Part shown: in pieces, positions 1 to 8,267 of the stretch
How the letters are laid out: each line of letters opens with the position of its first letter
Position numbering within the stretch: position 1 is the stretch's first letter
From: Mycolicibacterium sp. P9-64
GTDB taxonomy: Bacteria; Actinomycetota; Actinomycetes; Mycobacteriales; Mycobacteriaceae
Direction: 5' to 3'
Length of the DNA: 64,000 nt
NCBI RefSeq assembly: GCF_008329605.1
Contig: NZ_NPKO01000005.1
Coordinates: 372,001-436,000 of the forward strand
Notes under the pieces: model-generated
The model's input: only the letters and a program-made list of their open reading frames with translations
The model's database searches: none
What the model was told of the DNA's origin: nothing
Position numbers and translations under genes: made by a program

Positions 1-436
1 TCCCGCGGTGCACCGTCACATCGGTGGACGATGCGTCCTTCATCAACGTCCTTGCGCCCCAACCGTAGTCGCGGCGCGCGAGCTCGACCGGCTCTGCGAT
101 GCCCGGCCACAGCGGCCCGCCTTCCGCGTTCTCCTCGGCGAAGCCGTCGGTGCGGACGAACCTGTTGCGGTAGAACGCCTTTCCGTCGCGGAAGCCGACG
201 ACGTGGATCATGCCGTCACCGTCGAACGGGTGGTACGCCTTGAACGCGGGGTGCAACGGGTTCTCGGTGTTGCGCAGGTAGATGCCGTCGAGGTCGGCAG
301 GGATGGTGCCCGCCACGACGGTCAGGTCATCGGCGTCCCACTCGGTGGTCTGCGGGCGCCACGGCCCCGTGCGGTAGGGGTGGTCGTCGTCCTCGGGAAG
401 CGTGGAGAGGAACTTGCCAACCAGTTCGACGTCCAT
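1..436 (-). CDS. Carotenoid oxygenase (RPE65/lignostilbene dioxygenase family), N-terminal part; runs off the left edge
   Basis: Only the first 145 codons are in the window. ATG lies at 436, one base after the TGA of the thiolase upstream, so the two are co-transcribed. The translation begins MDVELVGKFLST and contains GTYLRN-like (DGIYLRNTENP) and HPFDGDGMIH, the hallmark N-terminal blade of carotenoid cleavage oxygenases, which cleave conjugated double bonds using a four-histidine Fe(II) centre. The His in FDGDGMIH belongs to the conserved start of the family, while the iron ligands would lie in the missing part. From memory, M. tuberculosis has the same thiolase-dioxygenase pair (Rv0914c-Rv0913c). 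The family is clear. The substrate (carotenoid, apocarotenoid or stilbene) cannot be told from this fragment. Confidence 0.88.
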   Translation of the reverse strand, partial: MDVELVGKFLSTLPEDDDHPYRTGPWRPQTTEWDADDLTVVAGTIPADLDGIYLRNTENPLHPAFKAYHPFDGDGMIHVVGFRDGKAFYRNRFVRTDGFAEENAEGGPLWPGIAEPVELARRDYGWGARTLMKDASSTDVTVHRG

Positions 437-437
437 C

Positions 438-1667
438 TCAAACCCCACTCACGACGAAGCTGACGGTGGTGGCCGTACTGCCACCGAAGTTGAGCGTGCC
501 GAACGTTCGGGCACCGTCGACCTGGTAGTCGCCCGCCGTGCCGCTGACCTGTTTTGCGGCGTCCAGCAGCATCCGCACCCCGGTCGCGCCGACGGGATGG
601 CCGCCGCCGATCAGCCCGCCGCTGGGGTTGATCGGTAGCCGTCCGCCGATCTCGATCTCGCCGTTCTCGATGGCCTTCCACGATTCGCCGGGTCCGGTCA
701 GGCCGATGTGGTCGATCGCGAGGTACTCGCTCGGCGTGAAGCAGTCGTGTACCTCGATGCCGTCGAGATCGTCCAGCGACACCTTGGCGCGGGTGAACGC
801 GTCGAGCACCGCTTGACGCACGTGCGGCATGACGTACGGGTCGTCGGCCGAGCGGTCGAGCTTCTGATGCAGGCCAAGCCCGACGGTGCGGTGGCCCCAG
901 CCCTCGATCCTGCCGATGGGGCGGGCGTCGGGGTGGTCGCGCAGGTAGTTGTCGCCGACCAGGACGATGCCGGCGCCACCGTCGGTCATCTGGCTGCAGT
1001 CGAACCGGCGGATCCTGCCCTCGACGATGGGGTTGACCTCGTCCTCCAGAGCCGAGCTGCCGCCGGTCATCAGGTTGGGCACCGTCCATTCGCGGGTCTG
1101 GGCGTTCGGGTTGGCGCGGGCGTTGGTGAAGTTCAGTTGCGCGATCGCGCGGAGGTGGCTTTCGTCGATGCCGTATCGACGGTCGTACTCGTCGGCGACC
1201 CGGCTGAACATGTATGGCCACATGAACGTGGCGTCCCGTCCTTCGTGCCCGGTCCAGGCGGCGGCGCCGAGGTGCTGGGCGGCGGTGTCACCCGGCACCG
1301 TCTTCTCCAGCTCGACGCCGAGCACCAGCACCGTTTCGTATGCGCCGGACCGTAGGTCGGCGATCGCCGCCAGCGTCGCGATGCTTCCGGAGGCGCAGGC
1401 GGCCTCGTGGCGCGATGACGGGGTGCCCCACAACCCGTCGACGACGCTCGCGGGCATGGCCCCGAGGTGCCCCTGAGCGGCGAACATCTCGCCGAACGCG
1501 TTGCCGACGTGAATGACGCCGATGTCGGCGGCGTCGATCTTGGCGGCCTCCAGCGTCGCCGTCACGACGCTGCAGGTGAGACCGGCGAAGTCGACGTCCT
1601 CACGGGTCAGGTTGCGCGCGAAGTCACTCTGGTAACCGCCGAGGATCCACACGTTCGAGCCACTCAT
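438..1667 (-). CDS. Thiolase family protein (SCP-x/lipid-transfer type acetyl-CoA acetyltransferase-like)
   Basis: The product has 409 residues, the usual length of SCP-x-like thiolases. It begins MSGSNVWILGGYQSDFARNL and carries HEAACASGS around residue 93, which holds the nucleophilic Cys of the thiolase fold. C-terminal NPSGGLIGGGHPVGATG supplies the His of the active site, and IEVHDCFTPSEY is the equivalent of the NEAF loop, here in the HDCF form of SCP-x enzymes. Enzymes of this type cleave or form 3-ketoacyl-CoA in sterol or lipid side-chain degradation. It is the first gene of a two-gene operon with the carotenoid oxygenase. A role in degrading lipid or isoprenoid side chains is inference. 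Confidence 0.9.
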   Translation of the reverse strand: MSGSNVWILGGYQSDFARNLTREDVDFAGLTCSVVTATLEAAKIDAADIGVIHVGNAFGEMFAAQGHLGAMPASVVDGLWGTPSSRHEAACASGSIATLAAIADLRSGAYETVLVLGVELEKTVPGDTAAQHLGAAAWTGHEGRDATFMWPYMFSRVADEYDRRYGIDESHLRAIAQLNFTNARANPNAQTREWTVPNLMTGGSSALEDEVNPIVEGRIRRFDCSQMTDGGAGIVLVGDNYLRDHPDARPIGRIEGWGHRTVGLGLHQKLDRSADDPYVMPHVRQAVLDAFTRAKVSLDDLDGIEVHDCFTPSEYLAIDHIGLTGPGESWKAIENGEIEIGGRLPINPSGGLIGGGHPVGATGVRMLLDAAKQVSGTAGDYQVDGARTFGTLNFGGSTATTVSFVVSGV

Positions 1668-1753
1668 GACCGCACCGTACTACAACTAACAGAGTAACTG
1701 GAGATTGATCGCGGAAAACTGTCGGTTTTGGTCCGGCCCGGCCTCTTACCGGT

Positions 1754-1978
1754 ATGAACACGCCAACCAGCTACTGCATCGTCGACCGGCTGCACGCGCG
1801 GTGTGCAGCGAGGGTGCCTGCCAACCGGATCGCCGCCACGGTGTCGGCGTGGTTGGCCGAATTGGGGGTCGAGAGCCCGATGGCGGAGGACCTCGCCCGT
1901 GCCGCCCGGGCAGGCGACTGGCCCTCCGTGCACGCCATCGGAGACTGGCTGTCCGTCGACGTCACGGTCGCAGCCTGA
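1754..1978 (+). CDS. Small hypothetical protein (74 aa), possible three-helix-bundle protein
   Basis: ATG at 1754 opens a 74-residue frame with a helix-rich N-terminus (VDRLHARCAARVP...VSAWLAELG) reminiscent of small mycobacterial three-helix bundle domain proteins. That resemblance is from memory and weak. No strong ribosome binding site precedes the ATG. The best support for a real gene is the perfect 11-base-pair stem-loop (1980-2013) that starts two bases after its TGA, as a terminator would. No function is assigned. Confidence 0.5.
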   Translation: MNTPTSYCIVDRLHARCAARVPANRIAATVSAWLAELGVESPMAEDLARAARAGDWPSVHAIGDWLSVDVTVAA

Positions 1979-1979
1979 C

Positions 1980-2013
1980 GGTCTCACCGGCTCTGTGCTG
2001 AACCGGTGAGACC
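1980..2013 (+). terminator. Hairpin terminator after the 74-aa gene
   Basis: GGTCTCACCGG (1980-1990) pairs perfectly with CCGGTGAGACC (2003-2013) around a 12-base loop. It begins two bases after the stop codon of the 74-aa frame. There is no T-run, as is common for mycobacterial intrinsic terminators. Confidence 0.65.
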
Positions 2014-2121
2014 TCGGCGTGCGCGATAGTCGACCACCGCGCATCACCTGTGTGCGAGCATTGCCCGCGTTTCCCCGTGACAAACGTTCGACCCGTTGGT
2101 CGAGAGAGGATGATCGGTGTG

Positions 2122-2802
2122 ATGACCGAGCGCACGCACGACCTTGCCCTCCGGATGGCGGAGTTGGCGCGTTCGATCGCGTTGCGCAGCGTTGACGACG
2201 TGCTCGCCGACGTCACGGCTGCCGCAAAGCAACTGATCGACGGTGTTGATCTCGCCGGCGTGCTGCTGATCGGCAAGGGGGGCAGTTTCGAGACCCGGGC
2301 CCCCACGGCCGATCTGATGTTCAAGATCGACGAGCTGCAGATGCGCTACGTCGAAGGACCGTGCGTTCAGGCGGCACTGAGCGAGATCGTCGTGCGCACG
2401 GACGACTTCCGCAACGAGCCGAAGTGGCCAAACTACTCACCGAAGATGGTCGAGCTGGGCGTGCTCAGCGGTCTGTCGTTCAAGCTCTACACCGCCGACC
2501 GCACGGCGGGTGCGCTCAACCTGTTCGCGTTCGAGCCGAGGCTGTGGGACACCGAGGCCGAGACCATCGGCATGGTGTTGGCGGCACACGCCGCGGCGGC
2601 CCTCCTGGCCAGCCGCCAGGGGGATCAGCTCCAGTCGGCGCTATCGACGCGTGACCGCATCGGGCAGGCCAAGGGCATCATCATGGAGCGGTTCGGCATC
2701 GACGACGTCCGCGCGTTCGCGATGCTGCGGCAGCTGTCCCAGGACGGCAACGTCAAGCTGGGCGACGTTGCGCAGCGGGTCATCGACACCCGGGGGCAGT
2801 AA
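2122..2802 (+). CDS. GAF and ANTAR domain-containing protein (RNA-binding antitermination regulator)
   Basis: The N-terminal two-thirds is a GAF-like sensor domain (ADVTAAAKQLIDGVDLAGVLLI... to ...AHAAAALLAS). The last ~60 residues form an ANTAR domain: RDRIGQAKGIIMERFGIDD followed by AFAMLRQLSQ and LGDVAQRVI, the three-helix RNA-binding signature. ANTAR proteins bind paired stem-loops in nascent RNA and prevent termination. The signal sensed here is unknown. Start choice: ATG 2122 follows a GAGAGAGGA stretch at 2102-2110. GTG 2119 and ATG 2110 are in frame and possible, but 2110 overlaps that stretch. It stands alone, upstream of a small membrane-protein gene. Confidence 0.9.
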   Translation: MTERTHDLALRMAELARSIALRSVDDVLADVTAAAKQLIDGVDLAGVLLIGKGGSFETRAPTADLMFKIDELQMRYVEGPCVQAALSEIVVRTDDFRNEPKWPNYSPKMVELGVLSGLSFKLYTADRTAGALNLFAFEPRLWDTEAETIGMVLAAHAAAALLASRQGDQLQSALSTRDRIGQAKGIIMERFGIDDVRAFAMLRQLSQDGNVKLGDVAQRVIDTRGQ

Positions 2803-2903
2803 TCCGCAAACTCGTGGCCAAAAAAGTGTGCCCTTCGTGTCGTCCCGCGACTCCTACCTAGTGAACGCCGCCCATGCCGGGCGGCCGGACGGTAGGAGCT
2901 GCG

Positions 2904-3053
2904 ATGAAGAACACAGACGAGACGTTCCGCCCAGGGCTCATCCTGAGCGTCCTGGTGGGTGGCGTGATCGGCCTCGGCGTCATCTGCTCGGTTGCACCCG
3001 TCGAGCCCGGCCCCACCATGGTGCCCTCGGTGCAGCAGTCGACGCTGCGTTGA
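2904..3053 (+). CDS. Small single-span membrane protein (49 aa)
   Basis: ATG at 2904 follows GGAG (2895-2898) at good distance. The translation begins MKNTDETFRPG, has one hydrophobic span (about residues 11-31, LILSVLVGGVIGLGVICSV) and ends with a short Pro/Val-rich tail. GC-rich third positions fit coding DNA. It could be a small membrane or secreted peptide, and I do not recognise a family. Confidence 0.55.
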   Translation: MKNTDETFRPGLILSVLVGGVIGLGVICSVAPVEPGPTMVPSVQQSTLR

Positions 3054-3115
3054 CGCCGTCGCTGGTTGTGCCACCCTGGTAGGGCTGCGACCCAACCGAG
3101 GAAGAGGACCCACCA

Positions 3116-3964
3116 ATGAGCGACGTTCCCGCAATCGAACTCAACGACGGCGGGCGCATTCCGCAGGTGGGATTCGGCGTGTTCAAGATCGTGCCCGACG
3201 ACACTGCTGCGGCGGTGAAGGCTGCGCTGGAGGCGGGCTACCGGCACATCGACACGGCCGAGATGTACGGAAACGAACGGGGAGTCGGCCAGGGCGTGCG
3301 CGACGCGGGGGTGGACCGTGCCGACGTGTACATCACCAGCAAGTTGAACAACGGGTTCCACCGACCCGACGACGCCCGGCGGGCGTTCGACGAGACACTC
3401 AGCGCGCTGGGATCCGACTACGTCGACCTGTTCCTCATCCATTGGCCGCTACCGACGCTGTACGACGGCGACTTCGTCTCCACCTGGCAGGTTCTCGAAG
3501 AGTTCGCGAGGGACGGGCGCGCCCGCAGCATCGGCGTCTCGAACTTCCAAGTCCCACACCTCGAGCGCCTCGCGAAGGAATCCTCCGTCGTGCCCTCGGT
3601 GAATCAGGTCGAGATCCATCCCTACTTCAAGAACGAAGAGGTGCGCGCCTACGGTCGCAAGCACGGTATCGCCATCGAGGCGTGGTCGCCGATCGCGCGG
3701 GGCACGGTGCTCGATGACCCGGTCGTCGAGCGAATTGCCAACGCCGTCGACAAGACATCGGCGCAAGTCGTGCTGCGCTGGCACGTTCAGCGTGGTGACA
3801 TCGTGCTGCCGAAGTCCGTGTCGCCCGACCGCATGAGGTCGAACTTGGACTTGTTCGACTTCGAACTGAACGGCGCGGACATGGAGGCGCTCTCGGGCCT
3901 CGACCGGGGCGAATCGGGGCGCACGGGTCCCAACCCCGACGTGTTCGACCGGATCCCGGACTAA
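3116..3964 (+). CDS. Aldo/keto reductase (2,5-diketo-D-gluconate reductase type)
   Basis: 282 residues, typical of AKR5-type single-domain reductases. The catalytic tetrad is visible: Asp and Tyr in RHIDTAEMYGNE, Lys in YITSKLNN and His in LFLIHWPLP. The C-terminal LPKSVSPDRMRSN is the NADPH-binding loop. GAGGAAGAGG just upstream is a strong ribosome binding site for ATG 3116. Such enzymes reduce carbonyl compounds with NADPH. M. tuberculosis Rv2971 is the familiar relative. Physiological substrate unknown; it stands alone. Confidence 0.92.
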   Translation: MSDVPAIELNDGGRIPQVGFGVFKIVPDDTAAAVKAALEAGYRHIDTAEMYGNERGVGQGVRDAGVDRADVYITSKLNNGFHRPDDARRAFDETLSALGSDYVDLFLIHWPLPTLYDGDFVSTWQVLEEFARDGRARSIGVSNFQVPHLERLAKESSVVPSVNQVEIHPYFKNEEVRAYGRKHGIAIEAWSPIARGTVLDDPVVERIANAVDKTSAQVVLRWHVQRGDIVLPKSVSPDRMRSNLDLFDFELNGADMEALSGLDRGESGRTGPNPDVFDRIPD

Positions 3965-4074
3965 GCGACGTTCGGCTTGCAGCTAGCCGGTATTCCGCCA
4001 CCCCTGCTAGCAGCAAGCGGCAATGGACGACAGCGTTGACGACACTTCGCGCCGAGGGCGCGATCCTAAGTGTC

Positions 4075-5244
4075 ATGGCCACGCTTGCGTACCCGGATCA
4101 GTACGATCAGCAGCGTTCCGACGGGTCAGCCGCGGCACATCGCAAGCCGCCCAACCCAACTCGCGGTGGCGGGCTGTTCGTTGCGGGCCTGTTGCTGACC
4201 GTGGTCTCTGCCGGTGTCGGCGCGTTCACCGCGTTGGCCTTGCAGCCGCACACGTCGACACTCAGTGCCCTTGCCGCCGCGGCGGCGGCGCCCCGCGCGG
4301 AGACCAGCCTGAAACCGGGCACGGTCGAGGAGGTTGCGGCACGAGTGTTACCGAGCGTGGTGCAGTTGGAGACCGATCTGGCCGACCAGAGCGAGCAGGG
4401 CTCCGGCATCGTCCTGACCTCGGACGGGCTGATCATGACGAACGCCCACGTGGTGGCGGATTCGACCGACGCCGACGGCGTCGACAGCATGGTGACCTTC
4501 TCCGATGGCAGCACCGCGCCCTTTGCCGTGGTCGCTGCAGATCCGGCGAGTGACGTCGCCGTCGTCCAGGCGAAGGGCGTTTCTGGACTGACCCCCATCG
4601 CGCTCGGCGCGTCCGACGACCTTCGCGTCGGGCAACAGGTAGTGGCAGTCGGTTCGCCGCTGGGCTTGGAGGGCACGGTCACCACGGGCGTCATCAGCGC
4701 GCTGAACCGTCCAGTGACCACTGGACCCAACCCGTCGACACCGGGAACGACCCTCGACACCATCCAAACCGACGCGCCCATCAACCCCGGAAACTCAGGC
4801 GGTGCGCTGGTCGATGCCGACGGTCGGCTCATCGGGATGAACTCGGCGCTCGCCACGCTGGGCGGTTCGCCCGACGCCGAGAGTGGTTCGATCGGTTTGG
4901 GTTTCGCGATCCCCGTCGATCAGGCCAAGCGCATAGCCGACGAACTCGTTGCCACGGGAACGGCATCGCATGCCACGCTGGGCGTGCAGGCAAGCGACGA
5001 TGAAGTCCACGGCGCCAAGATTCTCGACGTGACGAGTGGCGGCCCCGCCGCCGCGGCTGGCTTGTCCGCTGGCGCCGTGGTGGTCACGGTCGACGATCAG
5101 GTGATCGAGGACGCCGACGCGTTGGCTGCCGCAGTGCAATCAAAGGCACCCGGCAATCTCGTCACCGTCGGCTACCTCGATTCCACGGGCGTCACCCGCA
5201 GTGCCCATGTCGTGCTGGGCACCGACGGGAACGACCAACCGTAG
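4075..5244 (+). CDS. Membrane-anchored trypsin-like serine protease with PDZ domain (HtrA/PepD-like)
   Basis: A short cytoplasmic N-terminus is followed by one membrane span (about residues 33-55), which places the protease outside the membrane. The catalytic triad is in place: His124 in TNAHVVAD, Asp160 in DPASDVAVV and Ser241 in NPGNSGGAL. A PDZ domain fills roughly residues 300-385 (ATLGVQASDDEV... to ...GYLDSTGVTRS). Mycobacterial HtrA-family proteases act in envelope protein quality control. Start choice: ATG 4075 is preferred over an in-frame TTG at 4036, and neither has a clear ribosome binding site. The stop abuts the stop of the convergent aminotransferase without any gap. Confidence 0.92.
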   Translation: MATLAYPDQYDQQRSDGSAAAHRKPPNPTRGGGLFVAGLLLTVVSAGVGAFTALALQPHTSTLSALAAAAAAPRAETSLKPGTVEEVAARVLPSVVQLETDLADQSEQGSGIVLTSDGLIMTNAHVVADSTDADGVDSMVTFSDGSTAPFAVVAADPASDVAVVQAKGVSGLTPIALGASDDLRVGQQVVAVGSPLGLEGTVTTGVISALNRPVTTGPNPSTPGTTLDTIQTDAPINPGNSGGALVDADGRLIGMNSALATLGGSPDAESGSIGLGFAIPVDQAKRIADELVATGTASHATLGVQASDDEVHGAKILDVTSGGPAAAAGLSAGAVVVTVDDQVIEDADALAAAVQSKAPGNLVTVGYLDSTGVTRSAHVVLGTDGNDQP

Positions 5245-6642
5245 TTACAGGTACGAGTCGGCAACGCCGAGTGCGTCGTCGAGGATCTTGAGCCCTTCGG
5301 CGACCTCGGCGTCGGTGATGTTGCACGCAGGCACCGCGTGGATGCGGTTGAAGTTGGCGAACGGGAGCAGACCGCCTGCCTTGCACGCGGCGAGTACGGC
5401 GCTCATTGCCGGGCTGGAACCGCCGTAGGGGGCCAGCGGCTCCCGCGTCTGCTGGTTGGTCACCAGCTCGATCGCCTGGAACACCCCGAGTCCCCGAACC
5501 TCGCCGACCGACCGGTGGCGGGCCGCGAGGTCGGCCAGGCCGGGACCGAGAACCTCGGATCCGATCCTGGCGGCGTTGGCCACCATGCCCTCGTCCTCCA
5601 TGGCGTTGATCGTCGCCACCGCAGCGGCAGCGGCGAGCGGGTGGCCGGAGTACGTCAGGCCACCCGGGTACGCCCGGTCGGCGAACGTCGCGGAGATCTT
5701 CTCGCTGATCGCAACGCCACCGAGCGGCACGTAGCCGGAGGTGACACCCTTGGCGAACGTCATCAGATCGGGGATGACATCGAAATGCTCGATGGCGAAC
5801 CACTTTCCGGTCCGGCCGAAGCCTGACATCACCTCGTCGGCGATGAACACGATGCCGTAGCGGTCGCAGATCTCGCGCACGCCTGCCATGTATCCCGGAG
5901 GGGGCACCATGATCCCGGCGGTGCCAGGGATCGACTCCAGGATGATCGCCGCGAACGACGCAGGACCCTCGTGCTGGATCAGGCGGTCCAGGTACTCGAG
6001 GGCGCGCTCGCTCTCCTGCTGTTCGGTCTCCGCGTGGAACGACGAGCGGTACAGGAATGGGCCGTTGAAGTGCACGACGCCGCTGCTGGCGTAATCGTTG
6101 GGGTAGCGCCGCGGGTCGCCGGTCAGGTTGATCGCGGTGTCGGTGCCACCGTGATACGAGCGGTAGCGCGACAGCACCTTGTAGCGGCCGGTGTGCAGGC
6201 GGGCCATCCGGACCGCGTGCTCGACGGCGTCGGCGCCGCCGTTGGTGAAGAACACCTTGTTCAGGTCACCCGGGGTGCGCTCGGCGATGAGCCGGGCCGC
6301 CTCGGACCGCGCGGCGTTGGCGTGCTGCGGCGCGACCGTGCACAGCTTGGCGGCCTGGTCGGCAATGGCGGCAACGACTTTCGGGTGCTGATGTCCGATG
6401 TTGGTGAACACCAGCTGTGAGGAGAAGTCGAGCAGCTTGTTGCCGTCGCCGTCCCATACATAGGAGCCCTGTGAGGCGGTGATCGTCATCGGCTTGATCT
6501 GCGCCTGCGCCGACCACGAGTGGAATACGTGCTTGCGGTCGAGTTCGTAAGCGTGCGAGGCCTGTTCACGGGCCTCGTCGACGGTCAGCCCATTGGGCAG
6601 CAGTTCGGTTTCCTGGGCCACGGTCATGATTGTCTCACTCAC
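5245..6642 (-). CDS. Class III (omega) aspartate aminotransferase family protein, PLP-dependent
   Basis: 465 residues. FIADEVMSGFGRTGKW and the following PDLMTFAKGVTSGYVPLGGV contain the PLP-contacting Asp and the Schiff-base Lys (TFAKGV). SYHGGTDTA is the class III cofactor loop. The start is GTG 6642, overlapping the stop of the upstream dehydrogenase gene by 4 bases (GTGA), so the two are translationally coupled; ATG 6627 is an alternative. Paired with an (methyl)malonate-semialdehyde dehydrogenase, the likely reaction is beta-alanine (or 3-aminoisobutyrate/GABA-like) plus pyruvate giving a semialdehyde. That substrate is inferred from context. Confidence 0.9.
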   Translation of the reverse strand: MSETIMTVAQETELLPNGLTVDEAREQASHAYELDRKHVFHSWSAQAQIKPMTITASQGSYVWDGDGNKLLDFSSQLVFTNIGHQHPKVVAAIADQAAKLCTVAPQHANAARSEAARLIAERTPGDLNKVFFTNGGADAVEHAVRMARLHTGRYKVLSRYRSYHGGTDTAINLTGDPRRYPNDYASSGVVHFNGPFLYRSSFHAETEQQESERALEYLDRLIQHEGPASFAAIILESIPGTAGIMVPPPGYMAGVREICDRYGIVFIADEVMSGFGRTGKWFAIEHFDVIPDLMTFAKGVTSGYVPLGGVAISEKISATFADRAYPGGLTYSGHPLAAAAAVATINAMEDEGMVANAARIGSEVLGPGLADLAARHRSVGEVRGLGVFQAIELVTNQQTREPLAPYGGSSPAMSAVLAACKAGGLLPFANFNRIHAVPACNITDAEVAEGLKILDDALGVADSYL

Positions 6643-8132
6643 TTGTTCTGGGGGAAGCCGAGTTCGATGCCGCCGTGGCTGGGGTCGAGCCAGCGCTGGG
6701 TGATGGCCTTCTGTCGGGTGAAGAATTGCACGCCATCCATGCCGTGGGCGTGGGAATCGCCGAAGAGGGAGGCCTTCCAGCCACCGAAGCTGTAGTACGC
6801 CATCGGCACGGGGATCGGGACGTTGATGCCGACCATGCCGACCTGGACTTCGTTCTGGAAGCGCCGCGCCGCGCCACCGTCGTTGGTGAAGATCGCGGTG
6901 CCGTTGCCGTACGGGTTGTCGTTGATCAATTGGAGGGCCTCGTCGTAGGTCTCCACGCGCACGACCGAGAGCACGGGGCCGAAGATCTCGTCGGTGTAGA
7001 TGCTCATCTCGGGCGTGACGTGGTCGATCAGCGTGGGGCCGAGCCAGAAGCCCTCTGCACCGCCGTTGGCCTGCACGTTGCGACCGTCGACGACGATCTT
7101 GGCGCCGTCGGCTTCGCCTGCGTCGATGTAGGAGGCGACCTTGTCGCGGTGCGCCTTGGTGACCAGCGGGCCCATGTCGGAGTCCTTGGTGCCGTCACCG
7201 ATCTTCAACCCGATGGTGCGCTCGGTGATCTTGGCGACCAGGTCATCGGCGATCGGGCCGACGGCGACGGCCGCGGAGATGGCCATGCAGCGCTCGCCTG
7301 CGGAGCCGAAACCGGCGTTGACCATGGCATCGGCGGCCAGGTCGAGGTCGGCGTCGGGCAGGATCACGGCGTGGTTCTTGGCGCCGCCGAGGGCCTGGAC
7401 GCGCTTGCCTGCGGCGGTGCCGGTGGCGTAGACGTACTGGGCGATGGGCGTGGACCCGACGAAGCTGATGGACTTCACCTTGGGGTTGACCAGCAGCTCG
7501 TCGACGGCGGTCTTGTCACCCTGCAGCACGTTGAACACGCCGGCGGGCAGGCCGGCCTCGGCCCACAGTGCGGCGATCCACAGCGCGGCCGAGGGGTCCT
7601 TCTCCGACGGCTTGAGCACGACGGTGTTGCCCGTCGCAATGGCGATGGGGAAGAACCACATCGGGACCATGGCGGGGAAGTTGAACGGGGAGATGACGCC
7701 GACCACGCCGAGGGCCTGACGGACGGAGTAGACGTCGACCTTGGTGGAGGCGTTCTCGGTGAACCCGCCCTTGAGCAGATGCGGGATGCCGCAAGCGAAC
7801 TCCACGACCTCCTGGCCGCGCGACACCTCGCCCAACGCGTCGGAGACGACCTTGCCGTGCTCGCTGGTGATGATCTCGGCCAGTTCGCCCTTGCGTTCGT
7901 TGAGCAGCTCCCTGAATCGGAACAGCACTTGAGTCCTCTTGGCCAGCGATGTGTCCCGCCATTCGGGGAACGCCGCGGCCGCGGCGTCGATCACGGCACG
8001 TGCGTCATCGACGCTTGCCAGTGCGACCTCACCGGTCACCACGCCAGTCGCAGGATTCGTCACCGGTGCAGTGTTCTCCGAGGCTCCTCTGAAGAGCTCT
8101 CCGTTACGCCAGTGCTGCAAAACGTTTGCCAT
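6639..8132 (-). CDS. mmsA: Methylmalonate/malonate-semialdehyde dehydrogenase (CoA-acylating)
   Basis: 497 residues, the normal MMSDH length. It shows the aldehyde dehydrogenase fold with the nucleophilic Cys in GFGSAGERCMAIS, and the MMSDH-type NFPAMVPMWFFPIAIATGN region. The C-terminus (YYSFGGWKASLFGDSHAHGMDGVQF) is diagnostic for MmsA. It converts malonate semialdehyde to acetyl-CoA, or methylmalonate semialdehyde to propionyl-CoA, releasing CO2 and NADH. It is the first gene of an operon with the class III aminotransferase and is divergent from the PucR regulator. Confidence 0.95.
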   Translation of the reverse strand: MANVLQHWRNGELFRGASENTAPVTNPATGVVTGEVALASVDDARAVIDAAAAAFPEWRDTSLAKRTQVLFRFRELLNERKGELAEIITSEHGKVVSDALGEVSRGQEVVEFACGIPHLLKGGFTENASTKVDVYSVRQALGVVGVISPFNFPAMVPMWFFPIAIATGNTVVLKPSEKDPSAALWIAALWAEAGLPAGVFNVLQGDKTAVDELLVNPKVKSISFVGSTPIAQYVYATGTAAGKRVQALGGAKNHAVILPDADLDLAADAMVNAGFGSAGERCMAISAAVAVGPIADDLVAKITERTIGLKIGDGTKDSDMGPLVTKAHRDKVASYIDAGEADGAKIVVDGRNVQANGGAEGFWLGPTLIDHVTPEMSIYTDEIFGPVLSVVRVETYDEALQLINDNPYGNGTAIFTNDGGAARRFQNEVQVGMVGINVPIPVPMAYYSFGGWKASLFGDSHAHGMDGVQFFTRQKAITQRWLDPSHGGIELGFPQNK

Positions 8133-8267
8133 GGTTCTCCGTCACATCGAGGTTGGTTGGCCGGCCCCGTCGATGACGGCCAGCATTGGAACAAGTCTGC
8201 GCTGTGCAGGAGGGCTAATCGCCCAGCATCGTGTCACCAGATCGCGAAGAACGATTACAGTGTGTAA

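Noticed and set aside
6630..8267. 545-codon open frame on the plus strand opposite mmsA
   Set aside because: It mirrors the codons of mmsA on the other strand, a usual effect of high GC. Its protein has no family features, while the minus-strand frame is a clear MMSDH.
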